This document shows positions 6,803-14,103 of a stretch of DNA of 14,517 nt, one piece after another; position 1 is the stretch's first letter; each line of letters opens with the position of its first letter. Source of the stretch: an uncultured Oscillospiraceae bacterium (GTDB lineage Bacteria > Bacillota > Clostridia > Oscillospirales > Oscillospiraceae); assembly GCA_934589665.1 (NCBI GenBank), contig CAKTOJ010000036.1:1-14517 (forward strand), given 5' to 3'. Under the pieces are notes generated by a model, which was not told where the DNA came from, made no database searches, and saw only the letters and a list, made by a program, of their open reading frames with translations. A program made the translations under genes and the position numbers.

Positions 6803-8350
6803 TTGCAGGAAAACGCAGTAGAATTCCGCCACATATCCATGGAGTTTCCCGGTGTGCTCGCCAACGACGACGTATCGCTCACCATCCGCAGGGGCGAGGT
6901 GTTTGCCCTTGTCGGTGAGAACGGCGCGGGCAAGACAACGCTGATGAACATTCTCTACGGCATCAACGAGCCGACGAACGGCGAGGTGTACATCCGTGGG
7001 AAGAAGGTTGAGCGCTTTACGCCGAAAAATGCCATTTCCATGGGCGTCGGCATGGTGCACCAGCACTTCATGCTCGTCCCCAGCTTTACCGTGGCGCAGA
7101 ACATCGTCATGAGCCGCGAGCCGCGAAAAATGGGCTTTCTCTTTGATAACAAGGCCGCTGAGGCGCAGACGCGCCAGCTGGTCGAGGAATACGGATTGGT
7201 CGTCGATCCTTCTGCCGTAGTGCGCGAGATCAGCGTCGGCCTTCAGCAGCGTGTGGAGATCTTAAAAACGCTCTACCGCGGCGCGGATATCCTGATCTTA
7301 GACGAGCCGACCGCAGTGCTCACCCCGCAGGAGACGGATGAGCTGTTCGCCGTCATCCGCCGTGTGGTCAAGGAACTTGGCATGACCGTTATCATCATCA
7401 CGCACAAGCTTTACGAAGTTATGGCGATCAGCGACCGCGTGGGCGTGATGCGCAAGGGCCGGCTCATCGGTGTGGAAAACACCTGCGATGTGGACGAGAA
7501 AAAACTGGCCTCGATGATGGTCGGCCGTCCGGTGCTCTACGACCATCTGGAAAAGACCGGCGAGCCCGGCGCGGAGAGGATCGCCGTCCATGACCTCACG
7601 GTCTGCGACGACCGCGGTCTGGTTGCTGTGGACGAGCTGAGTCTATCCGTCTGTGCGGGCGAGGTGCTCGGCATTGCCGCTATCGAGGGCAACGGCCAGA
7701 GCGAGCTGCTTGAGGCCATCACCGGCATGCGCCGCATCGAGCGCGGCGGGGTGGAGGTCTGCGGACAGGATGTCACCGGAAAGACGGCGGGTGAGATCCG
7801 TGCCGTTGGCCTGGCGCATATCCCGGAGGATCGTCTTGCCACTGGCGTGAGCGCCGTTTCCAGCGTGACGGACAACCTCCTCATGGGCAAGCAGCGCGAC
7901 CGTGCCTTCAGCGGCTTCGCATTTTCTCAGCGCCGCAGCTCCATTGAGCGCTACGCGGAGGAAACCTATGAGAAGTTCGACATCCGCGGCGCGGGTATTG
8001 ACACGTCCGTCGGCTCCATGTCGGGCGGCAACATGCAGAAGGTCGTCGTCGCGCGCGAGTTTTCGTTCGACTCTCCCGTGCTCATCATTTCCCAGCCCAC
8101 GCGCGGCGTGGACGTGGGCGCGATCGAGTTCATTCACACGCGTATCATCGAAAAGCGCAATGCGGGCTGTGCGATCCTGCTTTGTTCGGCGGATCTGGAC
8201 GAGGTGTTCCGTCTGTCCGACCGCATCATTACGATGTATGAGGGGCGCATCACCGGCGAGTTTCGCGCCGACGAAATTACCAAGGAAGAGATCGGCTGGT
8301 ACATGACCGGCCGGCGTGAAAACGAGGAAAAGGAGGGCGTGGCAAAATGA
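6803..8350 (+). CDS. Nucleoside ABC transporter ATP-binding protein (two NBDs)
   Basis: The 515-residue protein has two ABC ATPase domains in tandem, as in BMP-type nucleoside and sugar importers. The first has Walker A GENGAGKTT (Lys44), signature SVGLQQR (143-149), Walker B ILILDEP (Glu167) and switch His200. The second has a degenerate Walker A (EGNGQSE, about 294-300), a signature SGGNMQK (406-412) and LIISQPTRGVD, where Ser-Gln replaces the Asp-Glu of Walker B; this asymmetry is usual in the family. I chose the TTG at 6803 because GAGG lies 9 bases upstream; a GTG at 6788 is in frame but has only AAAGAAA before it. The gene ends in a 4-base ATGA overlap with the first permease, implying translational coupling. 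It powers nucleoside import at the cytoplasmic face of the membrane. Confidence 0.92.
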   Translation: MQENAVEFRHISMEFPGVLANDDVSLTIRRGEVFALVGENGAGKTTLMNILYGINEPTNGEVYIRGKKVERFTPKNAISMGVGMVHQHFMLVPSFTVAQNIVMSREPRKMGFLFDNKAAEAQTRQLVEEYGLVVDPSAVVREISVGLQQRVEILKTLYRGADILILDEPTAVLTPQETDELFAVIRRVVKELGMTVIIITHKLYEVMAISDRVGVMRKGRLIGVENTCDVDEKKLASMMVGRPVLYDHLEKTGEPGAERIAVHDLTVCDDRGLVAVDELSLSVCAGEVLGIAAIEGNGQSELLEAITGMRRIERGGVEVCGQDVTGKTAGEIRAVGLAHIPEDRLATGVSAVSSVTDNLLMGKQRDRAFSGFAFSQRRSSIERYAEETYEKFDIRGAGIDTSVGSMSGGNMQKVVVAREFSFDSPVLIISQPTRGVDVGAIEFIHTRIIEKRNAGCAILLCSADLDEVFRLSDRIITMYEGRITGEFRADEITKEEIGWYMTGRRENEEKEGVAK

Positions 8351-9447
8351 AAAAGCTGACCGGCGGCATCAATTACCGCTATCTGGTTTCGCTCTTCCTC
8401 TCTGTGCTGCTGGCGTTCCTGCTCGGTGCGGCGATCCTCGCCGTGTCCGGCTTCCATCCGCTGGAGGCCTACGGCGCGATGTTCTCTGGTGCGTTCGATA
8501 GCGCCCGCCACATCGGCGACCTGCTCGAGTACGCGATGGTGCTGTGCATCTGCGGCCTTGCCTGCGTGCTCGGTGCGCGCGTCGGCATCTTCAACGTCGG
8601 CGGCGAGGGCCAGCTGCTCCTCGGTGCACTCTTTGCCGCTCAGGTGGGCGTGTGGATGGACGGACAGCCCAGGGGGCTGGTCATTCTCTGCGCGGCCCTT
8701 GCGGCCATGGCAGCCGGCGGCGTGTATGCCTTTATTCCCGGCGTTTTGAAGGTGAAGGTCAAGGTCAACGAGGTCATCACCACCATCATGCTCAATACCA
8801 TCGCCGCCTATATCTGCCAGTATTTTGCCAAGGGGCCGTGGAAGAACGCAAATAAGAACATGATCGCCGCGACCGAGCAGCTCAACGCGCAGTATTGGTT
8901 CGGCAATGTCATCCCACGCTCAAACCTCACGACCGCTATTTTCGCGGCGGCGGTGATGGCCTTTGTGGTCTGGTACGTGATGGAGCGCACCTCTGTGGGC
9001 TATGAAATGCGCATCACGGGTGAGAATCCGCGCTTTGCATTTTTCTCCGGCCTGCGCACCGACCAGATCGTGCTGGTGTCCATGATCATCTCAGGCGCGA
9101 TGTGCGGCCTTGTGGGTATGTTCCGTGTTTACGGCGTCGAGCATCTTTACCGCGACAGCGTCAGTAAGGACTATTATTTTGAGGCGCTGATGGTTGCCAT
9201 GATTGCGCAGTACAAGCCGGTGACGGTCATTTTCCTCTCACTGTTCTTTGCTGTGCTCAAGATCGGCGCACAGGGCATGGAGCTCATCGGCATCCCCTCG
9301 CAGATCTATCTCATCATTCAGACCATTATCATCTTCTGTATGGCCGCAGAAAGCGGTGTGGCCAAATCCCTTGCTGCGGCACAGGCAAAACGCAGAGCCA
9401 AGCGTGCCGCTGAAGAACGCATGAAGGAGGAAACAAAAAATGGATGA
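8347..9447 (+). CDS. Nucleoside ABC transporter permease 1 (BPD_transp_2 family)
   Basis: The 366-residue hydrophobic protein begins with a short cytoplasmic segment and then has about nine to ten membrane helices. The family motif VGIFNVGGEGQLLLGALFA lies at about residues 78-97, and TSVGYEMRITGENPRFAFFSG matches the loop that contacts the ATPase. It ends with a basic, Ala/Arg/Glu-rich tail (AQAKRRAKRAAEERMKEE). This is one half of the heterodimeric membrane channel of BMP-type importers, comparable to NupP/YufP of Bacillus. AGGAGGG lies 9 bases before the ATG, inside the end of the ATPase gene. It overlaps the ATPase by 4 bases and the second permease by 8, a tightly coupled operon. Confidence 0.92.
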   Translation: MKKLTGGINYRYLVSLFLSVLLAFLLGAAILAVSGFHPLEAYGAMFSGAFDSARHIGDLLEYAMVLCICGLACVLGARVGIFNVGGEGQLLLGALFAAQVGVWMDGQPRGLVILCAALAAMAAGGVYAFIPGVLKVKVKVNEVITTIMLNTIAAYICQYFAKGPWKNANKNMIAATEQLNAQYWFGNVIPRSNLTTAIFAAAVMAFVVWYVMERTSVGYEMRITGENPRFAFFSGLRTDQIVLVSMIISGAMCGLVGMFRVYGVEHLYRDSVSKDYYFEALMVAMIAQYKPVTVIFLSLFFAVLKIGAQGMELIGIPSQIYLIIQTIIIFCMAAESGVAKSLAAAQAKRRAKRAAEERMKEETKNG

Positions 9448-10390
9448 TTTTTCCGCGATCCTTGCCAGTATTTTTTCCTCCGGCACCTTTAATGAAATGC
9501 TCCGCCGTGCGACTCCTGTGGCGCTGGCCGCCATCGGAGGCTCGTTGACCGAGCATGCTGGCATCATGAACATCGGCATGGACGGTATGATCCTCATGGG
9601 CGCATTTTTCGGCGTGCTGGGAAGCTCTCTGTGCGCCTCCGCGTGGGGCGGCGTGGGACTGGTGCTGCTCATGGGACTGCTCGTAGGGCTTTTCTTTGCA
9701 CTCTTCGTGGTGAAGTTCCGCTCGGACGAGTTCATTATCGGCTGTGCGCTCAACACCTTCGCTCTCGGCCTGACGACCTACCTTTCCCGCTCCATTTTCG
9801 GCACCTCCGGCGCAAAGGGATTTCCGTCTCTGCCGACGGTGAACATTCCTCTGCTCGATCAGATCCCGTTCCTCGGCTCCGTGCTTAACGGTCATTCGCT
9901 GTTTGTTTACGTCACGTGGCTGCTCGTTTTCGTGCTGTGGGTGTTCATCTACAAGACCCCCTACGGCTTCTGGCTGCGCGCAAGCGGTGAAAAGCCCGAA
10001 ACGCTGCGCACTGCCGGCATCGAGCCTGAGAGGATGAAGTGGCTGGCGAGTATTCTGTGCGGCGTTCTGTGCGGCCTTGCCGGCGCGCACCTCTCGCTCG
10101 GCTACCTCAACGGCACGTTCGCTGAGGATATGGCGAACTCCCGCGGGTATATCGCCTTTGCCTGCGTGATCTTCAGTGCCGCAAACCCGGCCAAGGCCTA
10201 TCTGGCCGCGCTGATGTTCGGCTTCTTCGATGCCATCGGTCTGCGTCTGCAGGATTATGTCAGCTCCGACCTCACCGGCATCATTCCCTATGCCATTACC
10301 ATCATCATGATGGTTTACGTTGTGGTGAACGCCCAGCGCCGCCGCCGTCATGCGGCGCAGCGCCAGCTGCGCGCCCGCCGGATTGAATAA
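9440..10390 (+). CDS. Nucleoside ABC transporter permease 2 (BPD_transp_2 family)
   Basis: The 316-residue protein is the second, shorter permease of the importer, comparable to NupQ/YufQ of Bacillus. It has about eight to ten membrane helices, the motif GIMNIGMDGMILMGAFFG near the N-terminus (about residues 35-52), and TPYGFWLRASGEKPETLRTAGI as the ATPase-contacting loop. GGAGG (9426-9430) lies 9 bases before the ATG, within the end of permease 1, giving an 8-base overlap. The protein ends in an Arg-rich tail (NAQRRRRHAAQRQLRARR). A strong terminator follows, so this is the last gene of the transporter operon. The pairing of a longer and a shorter permease is the usual layout for this family. 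Confidence 0.92.
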   Translation: MDDFSAILASIFSSGTFNEMLRRATPVALAAIGGSLTEHAGIMNIGMDGMILMGAFFGVLGSSLCASAWGGVGLVLLMGLLVGLFFALFVVKFRSDEFIIGCALNTFALGLTTYLSRSIFGTSGAKGFPSLPTVNIPLLDQIPFLGSVLNGHSLFVYVTWLLVFVLWVFIYKTPYGFWLRASGEKPETLRTAGIEPERMKWLASILCGVLCGLAGAHLSLGYLNGTFAEDMANSRGYIAFACVIFSAANPAKAYLAALMFGFFDAIGLRLQDYVSSDLTGIIPYAITIIMMVYVVVNAQRRRRHAAQRQLRARRIE

Positions 10391-10402
10391 ACGGAGAACC
10401 AA

Positions 10403-10442
10403 AAAATAAGAGATGGAAGCCGCGGCTCCCATCTCTTATTTT
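10403..10442 (+). terminator. Intrinsic terminator of the nucleoside transporter operon
   Basis: Arms beginning AAAATAAGAGATGG (from 10403) and ending CCATCTCTTATTTT (to 10442) pair with one internal mismatch around a GC-rich centre at 10419-10426. The A and T runs make it usable in both directions. It lies 12 bases after the last permease stop codon. Confidence 0.88.
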
Positions 10443-10574
10443 CTGCATATGCGGCATGCGCAGGAAAGCGTGTGATCCGGTCAGCAAAATTCTTCCAGCT
10501 CTGTTTTTGGATAAACTGGCGTGATTTTCAAAGACTATCAGCAGTAAATCGAAAATAAAGGAGAATCAGCATAG

Positions 10575-10745
10575 ATGAAAGCAACCGGAATCGTGAGAAG
10601 GATCGACGACCTCGGGCGCGTTGTCATTCCGAAGGAGATCCGCCGCACCATGCGTATCCGAGAAGGAGACCCGTTAATGATATCATTGCCAGATAGAGAA
10701 AGATTTTGCTTTGCGATGTTAAACTTAGGAAATAGGATCAGGTGA
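10575..10745 (+). pseudogene. Truncated SpoVT/AbrB-family transcriptional regulator
   Basis: The 56-residue frame begins MKATGIVRRIDDLGRVVIPK and continues EIRRTMRIREGDPL, an excellent match to the N-terminal swapped-hairpin DNA-binding domain of SpoVT/AbrB regulators, which control sporulation and transition-state genes. After about residue 34 (near base 10676) the family sequence stops and an unrelated, AT-richer stretch (MISLPDRERF...) runs to a TGA. SpoVT normally has a C-terminal GAF-like domain and about 180 residues, and AbrB about 95, so the gene is cut. AAAGGAGA lies 10 bases before the ATG, so the fragment may still be translated. The missing part is not elsewhere in the window. The break marks the left edge of a decayed accessory region. 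Confidence 0.8.
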
Positions 10746-10784
10746 AGATGCTACATAGCAAAAAGAAATGCACTTAACCTTACT

Positions 10785-10934
10785 CTACTGTTTATTCCCA
10801 TACATTAACTGACAACACCTACCCATGCAATAAATGCAATAAACTCTTGACCTTATCGAATCTGTATCGAAGCATACATTGGCGCTACATCCATTGCACT
10901 CCCAAGTAACAGTAAAGCCTATATGCGCGCCCTT
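10785..10934 (-). pseudogene. Possible zinc-ribbon protein remnant
   Basis: On the - strand an open stretch of about 49 codons without a start reads KGAHIGFTVTWECNGC and later VYCIYCMG, giving two CxxC pairs about 17 residues apart, as in a zinc ribbon. It begins just after an in-frame TAG, has no ribosome binding site, and lies downstream of the decayed TerY-like gene on the same strand. It could be a degraded C-terminal or neighbouring gene of that locus. The remainder of 10746-11068 shows no convincing gene; open frames there have no recognisable family pattern. Low certainty. Confidence 0.3.
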
Positions 10935-11068
10935 CTATAGGATCATCTAACACGCTATCTGGTGGAACGATGGATTCATAGAGCGCGATGTCCCTGTGAA
11001 TCACATGGCACGACACCTGCCTTGAGACAAGTATCTGCCGAGTGATTCGTATGAGATTGTCTCTCCTC

Positions 11069-11784
11069 TCACAGCGTGTTCTCGGGCCATGGCTCTGCGG
11101 ACAGCGCCTCAAGCGCCTCTAGGTCCGCGTTCGACTCCTCTCCCGGTAGGGAGGCCGACACATTTGCGACACTGCGGCTCAGCCACGCGAAGAACTCGCG
11201 AAACTGAAGTCCGTTCAGACGGACAGGCCGCTGTCTCGGACTGACCTTCGCCAGCACCTCCATATCGGCATCGCCTCCGATCCCAACCGCCACCACAGAC
11301 AGTTTGCGTGCTGTGCCGAGTTCACGGATGCGCTCCGTTGTTTCCTCCCACCGCCATTGGGGTGTCCGTCGCTCATCACGACCAGAATAGGCTGGTAGTA
11401 GTCCACTCCTGTCGCCTTGTACTGCGCCTTGCGCTTTTACAGCAGATCAAGGCCGAGGGACAAACCCTCTCCCATGCAGGTCATTCCGCCTGCCTCCATC
11501 TCTGGCACCTGCAGTCTGTCAGCCGTGTCGAAGTCGGCAACGCAGTCAGCACTGTCGTCAAACGGCACCACAGCCGTTTCTGCAGAACAGCGTGTCAGGT
11601 CATCACTCTTCATCTCTGTCATGTATTGCTGAACACCGAGGTTCAACTCATGGGTGGGGGCTCCCATCATGGAGCCACTGGTATCCAGACACAGGTGCAC
11701 GGGTACGCGGGGCGTCGGGTTGTCCACCAAATCTCTCAGACCGGAGAGCATTGATGAACTGACCGCACTGCTGGACAAAGACAT
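11069..11784 (-). pseudogene. TerY-like VWA-domain protein, inactivated
   Basis: Joined across frames, the - strand encodes a near-complete von Willebrand factor A domain like TerY of tellurium-resistance and stress loci. It has NPTPRVPVHLCLDTSGSM with the metal-site DxSxS (Asp34, Ser36, Ser38 from the ATG at 11784), then GMTCMGEGLSLGLDLL, KAQYKATGVDYYQPILVVMSDG and SVVAVGIGGDADMEVLAKVS. The C-terminal LNGLQFREFFAWLSRSV region closes it. Two lesions are visible: an in-frame TAA at 11437-11439, after which the same frame resumes with homology, and a frameshift near 11341-11360, where the frame changes between SDGHPNGG and WEETTERIRELG. Start is uncertain (11784 or 11751; neither has a good ribosome site). 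TerY-like genes usually sit with PP2C phosphatase and kinase genes, which are absent. It is a relic. Confidence 0.82.
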
Positions 11785-12129
11785 AGCAGTTATTGAAATA
11801 AAAACAACTAAATGACAACCTTACATAAAGCATGACAAGAAAAACGGTGGTGCGAATGCAATCAGAAATCTACAACATAGGAAAGCCTTGTGCTGCGCGT
11901 TGAACGCGGCACAGGGCTTTTTCCCCTTTCTGGCGGTTTTGTGCGGCACATTCGATGCCCTGTACACAGGGCGCACCTTTGCACTTCACGGAATCGGACG
12001 ATATGCAACCGAATCGTAAATGTTCACACGAAACCGCGCACTGGCTGCACGATACCGTAAATCGCGGAATGATGCAATCCATACGCGCAAGCGGAAAATA
12101 TTTTATAAATCTGACAAGCATTGATTTTG
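11785..12129. other. Stretch without a convincing gene
   Basis: This stretch holds an AT-rich part (11785-11880), a terminator-like hairpin (11882-11922) and about 200 bases of mixed composition. Short open frames exist on both strands (for example 11955-12158 on + and 11870-12121 on -), but neither has a ribosome binding site or a recognisable family. I see no tRNA or insertion-sequence ends. Confidence 0.5.
11882..11922 (+). terminator. Terminator-like hairpin without an intact upstream gene
   Basis: Arms 11882-11897 and 11905-11920 pair over 16 bases using G-T wobbles (AAAGCCTTGTGCTGCG with CGCGGCACAGGGCTTT), with a 7-base loop and a short T-run to 11922 on the + strand. The nearest upstream + strand gene is the cut SpoVT/AbrB fragment more than 1.1 kb away. 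Confidence 0.65.
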
Positions 12130-12168
12130 ATGCATGGTTTCAAGCCTTTTCTGCCTGAAAATCTCCGT

Positions 12169-12185
12169 ATATCCGGTACGGATAT
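12169..12185. promoter_or_regulatory. Palindrome upstream of the MarR gene
   Basis: ATATCCGGTACGGATAT has perfect 7-base arms (12169-12175 and 12179-12185) around a 3-base centre. Its size fits a MarR-type operator and it lies 90 bases before the MarR frame. I see no clear promoter boxes beside it. Confidence 0.35.
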
Positions 12186-12252
12186 TGGTTTTACCGTTAA
12201 CGGAAGCCCCAACATTGGCAAAACCATCAACGGAATTGCCGTCAACGGAAAA
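12178..12252. repeat. Degenerate 15-bp minisatellite, about five units
   Basis: Units start near 12178, 12193, 12208, 12223 and 12238. The clearest copies read ACCGTTAACGG (12193), ACCATCAACGG (12223) and GCCGTCAACGG (12238), spaced by 30 and 15 bases. In one + frame they encode the pentapeptides TDIGF, TVNGS, PNIGK, TINGI and AVNGK, with Gly at position 4 in each. Confidence 0.6.
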
Positions 12253-12275
12253 GCCAACACAAATATCAATACCGC

Positions 12276-12629
12276 GTGATCGTTTTATATGCCATAGAAG
12301 CGCACGCGCCGATCACACAAAAGGACATAGCGGATTACACCGGACTGTCGAAGCAAACGGTCAGCACCGTCATGCGGGCACTGAAAGCGGAAGGGCTTGT
12401 TTCACTTCAAGCCGGGGAGTTGGATCGCCGCGAGAAAAAGGTGTGTTTGACACAGGAAGGAACGCTCTATACAGCGGAAGTTCTTTCCCCGCTGCACACG
12501 CTGGAGCAGCGGGTGTTCGACATCATGGGCACAGAGCGTATGAAGCAGATGACGGACGCCATCACGCTATTCAATCTTGTTTTTGAAAAAGAAATGGAGA
12601 CACAGGCAAATGAACACCGCACTGAATAA
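12276..12629 (+). CDS. MarR-family transcriptional regulator, N-terminally truncated
   Basis: From a GTG at 12276 the frame gives 117 residues. They include the winged helix: QKDIADYTGLSKQTVSTVMRAL as the helix-turn-helix with recognition helix, and the wing DRREKKVCLTQEG. The C-terminal dimerisation helix with LEQRVFDIMGTERMKQMTDA follows. MarR proteins are usually 140-150 residues and begin with a dimerisation helix; about 30-50 residues are missing here. The frame is open only back to 12201, where it reads through the 15-bp repeats without MarR-like sequence. No ribosome binding site precedes the GTG. MarR proteins typically repress a neighbouring efflux gene, and the MATE gene here overlaps by 20 bases. 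It is probably non-functional or impaired, but a translated short form cannot be excluded. Confidence 0.8.
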   Translation: MIVLYAIEAHAPITQKDIADYTGLSKQTVSTVMRALKAEGLVSLQAGELDRREKKVCLTQEGTLYTAEVLSPLHTLEQRVFDIMGTERMKQMTDAITLFNLVFEKEMETQANEHRTE

Positions 12630-13909
12630 GAAAATTTTTTCTTATGTCATTCCTTCCGTCCTCGCATTCGCATTGTCGGGGGTTTACACCATTGTCGATG
12701 GCTTCTTTATCGGGCAAAGCCTCGGCGATGCGGGTCTGACCGCCATCACCTTGGCCTATCCGGTTTCCGCACTGGTCGGAGCAATCGGTACGGGGCTTGG
12801 CTTGTCGGGCGCGATTCGCTTTACGATTCTGAACGCACAGGGGAAAACCAAAAAGCGGCAGGAGTGCTTTTCCGGCACAACACTGCTGATGCTGATCGTT
12901 GCCGGGGTATTGACGGCGCTCCTGTTTGGCTTTGCCGAACCGATTCTTCATCTGCTGGGCGCAAGAGGCGATGCGCTGGGTCTCTGTGCTGAATATGCCC
13001 GCGTCATTGCGCTGGGTGCTGTCTTTCAGCTTTTGGCAACCGGCTTCGTCCCGTTTATCCGCAATACGGGCGGCGCGACCGTTGCCATGACTGCTATGAT
13101 TCTCGGATTTGTGACAAACATTGTCTTGGACTATACCTTCGTATGGGTTCTGAATCAGGGTATGGCTGGTGCTGCGTGGGCGACCATTATCGGACAGGCT
13201 GTGACCATGATTGTGGCGGTTATCTTCTTTCTCGTGAAAAAGAGCAGCTTTTGTCTGCCGGAGCCGTGGGAGCTATGTTGCCTTTGGAAGGATGTTCTCA
13301 AGGTTTCGCTTTCGCCCCTTGGATTGACCTTTTCTCCCACGATCACGATGCTGTTCATGAATCGTTTTCTGCTTCTGTACGGAAATGAACAGGCGATGCT
13401 GCATCGGCTATATTACCCCGATTCTCTATCTGCTGCTGCAAGGAGTAGGCGACGGCAGCCAACCGCTGATCAGTCAGTATTACGGCGAGGATAACCAATC
13501 CTCCGTTCAGACTACCCGAAAGCTGGCATATCTGACTGCAACTGTGATCACGATAGTCTGTATGGTCGGCGTCTATCTTGCAAGAGCAAAGGTCGGAGTC
13601 CTGTTCGGCGCTTCGCCGGAGGCAAATGCCGGTGTCATTCAATATCTGCCGTTTTCCCTCGCAACGCTGTTGTTTCTGGCGTTTGTCCGAATTACGACAT
13701 CCTACTTCTACGCAACGGAAAAGAACGCTCTGTCCTATCTTCTCGTGTATGCCGAGCCGGTCTGCACGCTGCTGATGCTCCTGCTCCTGCCGCCGCTGCT
13801 GAAGCTGACCGGAGTATGGCTTGCCGTGCCGATTGCGCAGGTCATCACCTTTGTAATCGCACTGATTGCAAAATGCCATGTAGACAGGATGAAGGGCAAA
13901 AACGTGTAA
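12610..13909 (+). pseudogene. MATE-family efflux transporter with a frameshift
   Basis: The first frame starts at ATG 12610 (GGAG 10 bases upstream) and reads MNTALNKKIFSYVIPSVLAF, then GVYTIVDGFFIGQSLGDAGLTA, a typical MATE N-terminus, through LLLYGNEQA. Near 13398-13425 the homology moves to the next + frame, which continues ITPILYLLLQGVGDGSQPL, ISQYYGE and six further helices to a TAA at 13907-13909. Joined, the protein would be about 432 residues, normal for the family, so a single net frameshift separates two good halves. Left alone, the first frame ends at 13494 after an unrelated tail. This is either a recent inactivating mutation or a sequencing error. The MarR-MATE arrangement is a common drug-responsive efflux pair. 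It differs clearly from the intact MATE gene at 819-2201. Confidence 0.85.
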
Positions 13910-13918
13910 TAAAAAGAA

Positions 13919-13952
13919 CCTCTGCCGATACCCAACTGGGCATCGACAGAGG
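13919..13952 (+). terminator. Terminator-like hairpin after the second MATE gene
   Basis: CCTCTG (13919-13924) pairs with CAGAGG (13947-13952), and the stem continues inward with CGAT/ATCG and CCCA/TGGG, interrupted by two single mismatches. The tail CTCTTCGTTCGTTTT is only moderately T-rich. It lies 9 bases after the MATE stop codon. Confidence 0.6.
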
Positions 13953-13977
13953 CTCTTCGTTCGTTTTATGGGCATTA

Positions 13978-14005
13978 GAATAAGTGCCGGAATCGGTACT
14001 TATTC
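13978..14005. repeat. 12-bp inverted repeat between MATE and oxidoreductase genes
   Basis: GAATAAGTGCCG (13978-13989) and CGGTACTTATTC (13994-14005) pair over 12 bases with one wobble around a GAAT loop. There is no T-run on either side. It may be the remains of a terminator or a mobile-element end. Confidence 0.45.
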
Positions 14006-14103
14006 TCGCTCTATTGCTGGAACTGTTCGGGGAATATAATCACATAGGGCGGTCATTTCTCGCCGCTCTGAGGCTTGCAATCACAGGCTTTTTCGACCTC
14101 TAA

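Noticed and set aside
5563..6951. A 462-codon open frame on the - strand across the binding-protein gene
   Set aside because: It is antisense to a clear BMP-family gene with strong third-position GC bias, which leaves the opposite strand open by chance. It is rich in Asp, His and Ala and shows no family pattern.
9329..10432. A 367-codon - strand frame across the second permease
   Set aside because: It is antisense to a well-supported permease and has no family features.
10885..11112. A 75-codon - strand frame containing IHRD, reminiscent of a kinase catalytic loop
   Set aside because: Only four residues match; no following kinase motifs, start site or flanking homology are visible.
11308..11754. 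A 148-codon + strand frame across the TerY relic
   Set aside because: The opposite strand carries recognisable VWA motifs; this frame has none.
10746..12129. Insertion sequence or integrase remnants in the decayed region
   Set aside because: I saw no DDE or serine/tyrosine recombinase motifs and no matching terminal inverted repeats.
12134..12586. A 150-codon + strand frame over the minisatellite and MarR gene
   Set aside because: Its second half is an out-of-frame reading of the MarR winged helix, and its Pro/Thr repeats follow from the 15-bp DNA repeats.
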